From positions 868,001-932,000 of the forward strand of contig JADQAV010000028.1 of assembly GCA_019775845.1 (NCBI GenBank): 64,000 nucleotides of DNA, read 5' to 3'. Shown here piece after piece: positions 57,907 through 64,000 of this stretch; positions within the stretch are counted from its first letter, which is position 1; the number at the start of each line of letters is the position of its first letter. The notes beneath the pieces were generated by a model. The model was given only the letters and a program-made list of their open reading frames with translations, was not told the DNA's origin and did not search any database. Made by a program: the position numbers and the translations under genes. The stretch comes from Myrmaecium sp. VS I D KN 1. Its lineage: Eukaryota > Ascomycota > Dothideomycetes > Valsariales > Valsariaceae.

Positions 57907-58953
57907 ATGGCCCAGCCATACTACGGTCAGCAGAACCCAGCGTACGGCGCTGCGCAAAACCTCCAGTTCTATCCGACGTCGTACCCGAACCAGCCCGTGT
58001 CCGGCCACACCACCCCGTTCCAGGCATACAATGGCGGCGCGCAGTCGAGCGCGTACGGGGCTTCGAGCTTCGGCGGCGGCTTCGGGACGCCAGTCATACC
58101 GGGCATGGCCGGTGTGAGCGGGAGAATGGGTGAAGCTGGGGGACTGAGGACAGGATGGCTGGCTGCCTTTGGCACGGAGGGATATGAGGGCGAACCCCCT
58201 TTGCTCGAGGAATTGGGGGTCAACTTCGGTCATATCAAGATGAAGGTGAGCTAGGCTCCAGCGTCCCGCTGGAAGCTTCACAAGAGGAAGGTGAGCAGCG
58301 CGGAGTCCAGGGGCTAATGGATCTCGCTATATCAGACACTCACAGTCCTCAATCCGCTTGCCCGAATCGACCAGCACATTATGGATGATTCCGACCTGGC
58401 GGGGCCCATTCTCTTCTTCCTCTTGTTCGGCACATTCTTATTGTTTGTAAGTGGACAAAGAACATCGATCTTGCTTATAGGGTACTGATGCGACCTTCAG
58501 TCCGGCAAAGTCCACTTTGGCTACATCTACGGTCTGGCTCTCTTGGGGAGCTGCTCCCTACATACCATCCTTTCCCTCATGTCGCCGCCCCTGACAGCTG
58601 CGGAGAGGGATGCGGCGCAAACTCACGGGCACAGCTCGCATTTCTCTTCCAACCTCACCTTCCCGCGCTCCGCGTCCGTCCTCGGCTACTGTCTCCTGCC
58701 GCTAGTGCTGACCTCCTTGATCGGCATCGTCGTGCCTATGGACACCCTTTTCGGATACATACTGACCAGCGCCGCCATTCTTTGGTGCACGTACAGCTCG
58801 AGCGCAATGTTCTGTGCCGTCGGCCGCATGAGCGCAATGCGAGGCTTGGTGGCATACCCCTTGGCGCTTTTCTACGTCGGCTTCGGGATCATGGCGATCT
58901 TCAGCTCAAGGGGCTCTGGGCATTTGGCCAGCAAGACTGCTGCTGGAGCCTAG
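57907..58953 (+). CDS. YIP1: Yip1-family Golgi membrane protein
   Basis: The model is join(57907..58245, 58336..58446, 58501..58953), 300 aa. Yip1 binds Rab/Ypt GTPases and helps ER-Golgi vesicle formation. The N-terminal 75 residues are Tyr/Gln/Gly/Pro-rich and cytosolic. Then come GWLAAFGTEGYEGEPPLLEE and LGVNFGHIKMKTLTVLNPL, the signature DSDLAGPILFFLLFGTFLLF and SGKVHFGYIYGL, and five hydrophobic segments to the end (for example GYILTSAAILWCTYSSSAMF). Splice joins K|TLTV and F|SGKV are phase 0 and give family-typical text. The tail after the last helix is short. Confidence 0.95.
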
Positions 58954-59380
58954 GCGCAGGTGTAGGGGCAGGCGCAAGTGTACGAAGGAGAGACTCGCGA
59001 AGAATGTCAGCCGGTGACAGGGCATAAGTCGAGGATAGATAAAATACAACTAGGAATAAAGTTACGATGAGGTAGTAGATAACGGCAGAAAATGTCCCGA
59101 AGTTCTCCATCATGCATTTCTCTAGTGGCGGTCATTGCCCATAATAGCCGGGAAGTGATTGGTTCCTGGCGAGGGTCTGGGGGGCGCCTCGACGACATCG
59201 AAAAGTTTCTCCCGCGAAATCTCCGCAGTTCACCTCCGGCCGGCTTCCGCCCAAACATAATCAAGGCTTTTGTCCCCGCGCATTTCCATCGCCTTCGCCT
59301 CCTTCACTTCCACCATCCCACCACTTCTACCGACCTGAGATACCCTTGATCACCTATTCTTACCCCTCGAGTCTTCAGTC
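58954..59380. other. Intergenic region, upstream of heme lyase
   Basis: This 427-bp spacer lies between tandem plus-strand genes. It holds the 3' flank of Yip1 and the heme lyase leader (C/T-rich 59270-59375). No gene was seen. Confidence 0.45.
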
Positions 59381-60492
59381 ATGGGTTGGTTCTGGGCAGA
59401 CTCCTCGAGCACCGCCGCGAGCGCCCCCGTCGTGGCTCCCCATCCTATGCCCAGCGTTTCCGGTGCCACGCCTCCGGTTGGTCAACCACAACGTTCACCT
59501 TACGGATTCATGTCAGTCACTAACTGTCCTCGCAGCCAGGATGCCCGATGCACAAACCCGGCGCCGCCGTCGCTGCCGCTCCTCCTAAAGCCTCTCCTCT
59601 CCCCGCGACCGGCTGCCCGTATAACCCGCAGGATGCGGCCGCACGAAAAACCACTTCACAGGCCGCTCGGCCAACCGCGCCAGCACCCGACACTTCCTCC
59701 TCTTCCTCTTCTCCTTCCGCCACCTCCTCCTCCGGGTCGTCGACCCTCTCGAAGCTCAACCCGCTGAACTACATGTTCTTCAACCTGTCGCAGGAAAAGG
59801 CGCCGAACCAGACGGTCGCGCTGCCGACGGAGCGGGAGCCGTCGACGATCCCCAAGGGCGACGGGACGGGCAACTGGGAGTACCCGTCGCCGCAGCAGAT
59901 GTACAATGCGATGCTGCGGAAGGGGTACACGGACACGCCTCAGGACGCGGTCGAGAGCATGGTCGCGGTGCACAACTTCCTGAACGAGGGGGCCTGGGCG
60001 GAGATCGCCGAGTGGGAGCGCCGGTTCGGGCGCGGGCTCGCCCAGGGCTGGCGGGAGTGCCGGCGCGGCGAGGCGGGCACGGTGATGGAGGTCGGGGCCG
60101 AGTGGCCGGACCGGGAGCGGGAGCCACCCAGCCTGGTCCGGTTCCAGGGCCGGCCGGGCGAGCTGACGCCCAAGGCGCAGCTGCTCCAGCTCCTGGGCCG
60201 GGTCTGGCCGGAGCGCTTCGGGACGGAGCCGCCGTTCGACCGGCACGACTGGTTCGTCCGCCGGTGCGATACGGACGGCCGCTGCAAGGAGCTCCGCTAC
60301 GTCATCGACTACTACGAGGGCCCCCCCGAGCCCACCGGCGAGCCCGTCTTCTTCCTCGACGTCCGCCCCGCCGTCGACACCCCGACCCAGGCGTGCGAGC
60401 GCCTCCTCCGCTGGGGCGGCGACGTCTGGTGGCGGGCCACCGGCAGCGGCATCCGCCAGGAACTCGAGGCCCAGAAGAAGCGGGCGGCGTGA
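59381..60492 (+). CDS. Holocytochrome c synthase (cytochrome c heme lyase)
   Basis: The model is join(59381..59476, 59536..60492), 350 aa. The enzyme attaches heme covalently to apocytochrome c in the mitochondrial intermembrane space. It starts [10 protein letters not shown] and has two Cys-Pro heme motifs (GCPMH near residue 34, GCPYN near 60), [66 protein letters not shown] and YVIDYYEGP with [18 protein letters not shown]. The intron (59477-59535) has an unusual GTTGGT donor and a CACTAAC branch; it is needed because the two frames differ by two bases, and it yields [13 protein letters not shown] as in relatives. The CP motifs and the heme-lyase core are intact. Confidence 0.95.
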
Positions 60493-61245
60493 ACGTGGTC
60501 ATAGCGGGGAAAGGCTCGGGATCTGTGACTGGGTGTGAGCTTTGCGGAGCGAGCGAGAGCTAAGATCTCTCTCGATCTTTTGCTGTTGTTGTTGTTGCTG
60601 CCGCTAGGCTGGTTTTGGTTGTAGGATCTTTCATTTCGCTACATCCCTCTCTTCCCATCAGAAGAAAGCGGGTTCTTTTTCTTTCTCCACTCTACTCGTC
60701 TTTACTCTCTGATCGTCGCACGTCGATTTCTTTCTGGTGATGTTCTTGTTTGTTCTTCCAGGGTGTTCTGTCTCCGCGACTTCGAGGGTGTTTTGCCTGT
60801 TTCTGCTTCTTCTTTTCATGGCTCTCTTTTCGTGATCTGAACCCTTCTCCTTCCTTTTGAAACGATTTATCACCTCCATTTTTCTGTATGTATCTACGTT
60901 GATGTTGGAAGAACTGTGCGTTCTTTTACGAAAAGCTGAATCTCAAAATGGATGGCAAAGTCTCTCTGCTCCCTCTTCTTTGAGGCTTTATTGTCTTCGG
61001 TATGTGTAGGTGTGGTGTGGAATGAATGTTAATGATCTCCGTACGGCGGTTGGCCAGGAGAGCGGTTCATACAACATGCGCTCGCATTCATGGTCATCTA
61101 GTACTCATGACCACATCCGCCCACACTCTCCCCTTTCACGGAGATCATCTCGCCTCTTCCTCTCCCCTTCAAGTTCCCCGCATCCGCAGCCGCAGCCGCA
61201 GTCATACCTTCCCCCCTCCCCCCTCTCAATAACCCTCTTCACCAC
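60493..61245. other. Convergent intergenic region
   Basis: This is the 3' flank of heme lyase (+) and of the EthD-like gene (-). It is rich in T/C and TGT repeats, for example 60580-60600. No gene was recognised. Confidence 0.5.
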
Positions 61246-61673
61246 TCACGCGCTACCACCGCTCTCCGCCACCACCTCCCCAATCAAAAACAGGGGGTCC
61301 TTATTGCTGAAGTTGGGCACGTCCGCGAGGATGGGCCCGGCGTGCTCGGCCAGGCCGCGACGGAGGTCGGCCTCGCTGCCGAACTCGAGGGCGCAGTGGA
61401 TGGTGTAGGGGGCGTCGTTGTTGCCGGCGTCGCCCTGCGGCGTGCTGACGACGCGCTGCACGCGCCAGCCGGTCATGCCGTACGGCTTCAGGGTGGCGAG
61501 CACCATGGGCATGTGCGAGCTGGTGTAGTAGGGCAGGTTGAAGGTGGCGTCGGCGACGTTGGGCTGCGTTGGGATTTGGGGGTTAGTTGGGGGGGTGGTT
61601 TTGAGGGAGGAGGGGAGGGTGGGAGGTGAGGACGTACGTAGAGAACGGTGATGGTGGCGGGTTTGGCGGACAT
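61246..61673 (-). CDS. EthD-like small dimeric barrel protein
   Basis: The model is complement(join(61246..61563, 61638..61673)), 117 aa, close to the usual EthD-domain length. It starts MSAKPATITVLYPNVADATF, then NLPYYTSSHMPMVLATLKPY, GMTGWRVQRVV, YTIHCALEFGSEADLRRGLA and ILADVPNFSNKDPLFLIGEV. The HMP segment after a beta strand and the final PNFSNKDP strand are typical. EthD was first described next to the ethyl-tert-butyl-ether degradation genes of bacteria; fungal relatives include pigment-pathway enzymes and many of unknown role. The intron (61564-61637) has a CCAACTAACC branch site. A function is not proposed. Confidence 0.8.
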
Positions 61674-62392
61674 GATTGTTGGAGTTGGGTTGGTCGGTTG
61701 GTCGTGGAGGTTTACTGTGCTTGTTAGTTCTCTTTCTCCGTTTCTCGTTGCGTAGAAGAAGATCTTCAGAAGCCTTACGTCTTGCAATTCAATTGTTGCG
61801 AAGTGAGATGGGTGTGAAGTAAGTCGAGGAAAGAGACTCAGTCCGGACGTGGGAGTGAGAAGGTGACTAGGTGGAAGGTGGTGGAATGACCTGACATGGC
61901 GAGAAGGTCAGACAGGTACGACCGATGGGAGGAGCTTCTGGGCTCTCGCGCTACGAGGCACACACTGCGGGGCAGATGGGGAGAGAAGGTGAGGGGCTGA
62001 CGATGTTCAGGGCACCTCGGCTCCGAAAAATAGCGCCAGGGTTCAAAAGCCGAACCGATGCTCGGAATTGTGAGACTACTCCTATCTTTGGGAACGAGGA
62101 TGCTTTTCTAGATGGATGTGGCCTTCTACTTGTTCTTCATACCTTTGAAAGCATCGTACAGGATAGATATGTTCCTCTTTATTGCCTCCGGATAAATGAG
62201 GGCTCGATCTTGGGTATCCTTTTTCTCCCGCTATATAAGATCGCATTGCACCTGAGGAGCATCAGGCTGGCTTCAGAGTTCGAGCGCCGTTCCCATGTGG
62301 TCCAGATGTGAACCTGCACCCTCAGCCCGACACCTTCTCAGGAGCACCTATAACGGCGCCATCCCACCATTCCTCCCACGAAACGTACAGAT
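61674..62392. other. Promoter of the EthD-like gene and 3' flank of the next gene
   Basis: This 719-bp spacer lies between tandem minus-strand genes. It is mixed sequence. No gene was recognised. Confidence 0.45.
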
Positions 62393-63635
62393 TTAGGTAT
62401 CATAACCCCACCCATCGCCTCGGCCACTGACGATACCTTGCACTTCCCTCGCCGTTTGGAGACCCGTCCTGAGAAAACCAATCGCAGAATCGACGTGCTC
62501 ATTCCCGGAAGTGAAAGGCCGGTCCGCCGGCGACTCCGTGATCTCTCGAAGTATGCGGTCATCCGCTTCGCCTTGGTACCGCTCCGTGACCAGTCGCCGG
62601 ATGACGTGGCCATACTCCTCCATCCACTGCTCTTCCGACAGCTGGGCGTACACCTTATACCCGGAGTCGGGGTCGGTGAGGCTGAACGGCCATCTAACGA
62701 CGGCCACATGGTAGCGGCGTGTCGCGAAGTAGAGATAGGGCCAGGTGAAGATCCAGAGGAAGGTGAGGTAGAAGATCCAGCGGATCCAGTTCGTCAGTCG
62801 CCATCGGTTGAGACGGCCGCTGTTGTAGATGTCGACGGCGCGCTCGTCCACCGGGAAGGTGATCTCGACATGGCCTCGGTAGTTGGCGCTGCGGATGATG
62901 CCTTCGAGCCGCGAACGCAGCAGATCCGTGTCCATGCCGGCCACGGCGCGAGTGAGACGAAAGCTACATGGTCTATTAGCCTTCCGCAATTACGAAGTGA
63001 TATGCCATGGGGTGCCCATACACTTTCAGCTTCGAGTGCGAAGCACAGTAGCGATGGCACCACTCCGTCAAGCTCGGTGCTGCGGAAGCAGCCTCAGGAT
63101 CGTCGGCGTTGCTGGTGGACGCTTTTGTCTTCCTGAATCCCCCTCGGTACGTGCTTCGCCAATTTTCCACGGCGTTAAGTTTGGCCCACTGGTAGTTTCC
63201 CAACACACGGGGGCAGATGTAGTGTTGTATGTCGATGAGAATGTTGAAGTCTGTCACGCGCCTCTTTTCGGTCTTTTCCCCTTTCTTGACCGTCTCTCTA
63301 TGTGACCCATGGATAGATATCTTGGGGTGCGGGGCGAACTTGGCCAGTCTCCGAATCTGTTCCTCGAGATAGACGGGATCGGTGTCGCAACGTGCGTCCA
63401 TCATGTTTTCGACGCCGTTGACGACGCTGATAGGTTCTCCGAGAGCTCTTGCGAGATCTCCTTGCTTATCTTCAACGGAGGGCAGCATGATGTTTCCGGA
63501 CAACGTTACTGAGGGGCCTGGGCCGTCATCTTGGTAGGCCGGAGGGGCCTCAGAGGCCTCCCCGTCATGCTGGGTGTGCAGCGACACGGCATCGTCCATG
63601 CCGGAGTCATCGCGGAAGACAGAAGGTTTGCCCAT
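62393..63635 (-). CDS. Unidentified fungal membrane protein (394 aa)
   Basis: The model is complement(join(62393..62963, 63022..63635)). The 58-nt intron (GTATGG donor, GGCTAAT branch, GTAG acceptor) joins LK-V-FRLTRAVAGMD. The N-terminal 60 residues are polar and disordered (PPAYQDDGPGPS). From about residue 90 there is ordered text: EQIRRLAKFAPHPKISIHGS, DFNILIDIQHYICPR, WCHRYCASHSKLK, then FRLTRAV, RSRLEGIIRSANYRGHVEIT and FPVDERAVDIYNSG. One long hydrophobic stretch, WIRWIFYLTFLWIFTWPYLY, suggests one or two membrane passes. I recall similar uncharacterised proteins from other Pezizomycotina, but no function. Confidence 0.8.
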
Positions 63636-64000
63636 TGTGGTCCGGAGAACAGTGTGGCAGTTAGTTATGAGAGGTGAAGAGGAGGAGAGATGAAGAAGAC
63701 AGGCACAGCAGCCAGACGAGCCTTTATAAGGGGGCGGACGTTTGAAGCGACGAGCGGCTAGAGGGAGTAGCCGGAAAGGCTGAAGAGGCCGAGGGCTTGT
63801 CTCGAAACAGCCATGGGCGACAGTTGCTGCCTAGATCCCTCCGGATGAAATCCTTCCTTAAGCGAGCGCGAGCGGATCCGCTTAGGCTGTGTCTGAGCTG
63901 TCCATTGTCGGTAATTGCGACTCCGCTGATTTGCCCCATGCGAGTCATGACCGGATGAGAATCCAGAGAGGAGAGCCACGGGAGGAGGTTGGTTTGCGAG
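63636..64000. other. Upstream region of the last gene; window edge
   Basis: This is the leader or promoter of the minus-strand membrane protein gene. Nothing else was recognised. Confidence 0.4.

Overview
This window is a gene-dense piece of a nuclear chromosome from a filamentous ascomycete (Pezizomycotina). The evidence is 26 protein genes, mostly conserved eukaryotic housekeeping families, with short introns (mostly about 48-94 nt) that have GTRNGT donors, RCTRAC-like branch sites and CAG/TAG acceptors. Intergenic DNA is rich in pyrimidine tracts and coding DNA is GC-rich. The class within Pezizomycotina cannot be fixed by eye. No rRNA, tRNA, CRISPR array, secondary-metabolite cluster or transposon was recognised. 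Exon boundaries were worked out by hand from splice signals, reading-frame continuity and agreement with remembered family sequences; none was tested with transcripts.

Layout. 1-0.3 kb: 3' end of a membrane protein gene. 0.7-3.7 kb: ARP6 (SWR1 chromatin complex) diverging from a GCIP/cyclin-D1-binding-family gene. 4.5-8.2 kb: a 1,226-residue disordered protein. 8.2-10.45 kb: a long repeat-rich spacer. 10.45-12.3 kb: glucosidase II beta subunit. 13.2-14.9 kb: an unrecognised disordered protein. 15.6-17.4 kb: an S6K-like AGC kinase. 18.3-21.4 kb: eIF3l diverging from a nitrilase-family amidase. 21.8-25.6 kb: an RRM protein with two very small exons, diverging from BCS1. 26.9-30.3 kb: an OPT oligopeptide transporter interrupted by two unresolved bases. 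32.1-33.6 kb: an unknown protein. 33.9-37.4 kb: an ATS1/KTI13-type RCC1 protein diverging from a universal stress protein. 38.3-40.0 kb: a Golgi pH regulator. 40.9-43.9 kb: ribosomal protein uS9 (RPS16) and zuotin. 44.2-47.8 kb: a GRIP-domain golgin. 49.5-51.6 kb: an SR-protein kinase. 52.5-54.8 kb: a UFD1-domain zinc protein. 55.5-57.4 kb: an F-box-like cysteine-rich protein. 57.9-60.5 kb: Yip1 and cytochrome c heme lyase. 61.2-63.6 kb: an EthD-like protein and an unknown membrane protein.

The genes do not form one pathway. Loose themes are secretory traffic and ER quality control (glucosidase II beta, GPHR, golgin, Yip1), translation and ribosome-associated folding (eIF3l, uS9, zuotin, the S6K-like kinase, KTI13) and mitochondrial respiratory assembly (BCS1, heme lyase). 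Several genes sit head to head over short shared promoters (ARP6/GCIP, eIF3l/nitrilase, RRM/BCS1, KTI13/USP, zuotin/golgin).

The most interesting signals are in RNA processing. The RPS16 first intron is about 480 nt and carries two 24-nt complementary arms that could fold it to the length of an ordinary intron. The RRM gene has 10-nt and 22-nt exons. The nitrilase gene has a GC-AG intron. The F-box-like gene may make two different C-termini by splicing or retaining one intron. I found no convincing new multi-gene system.
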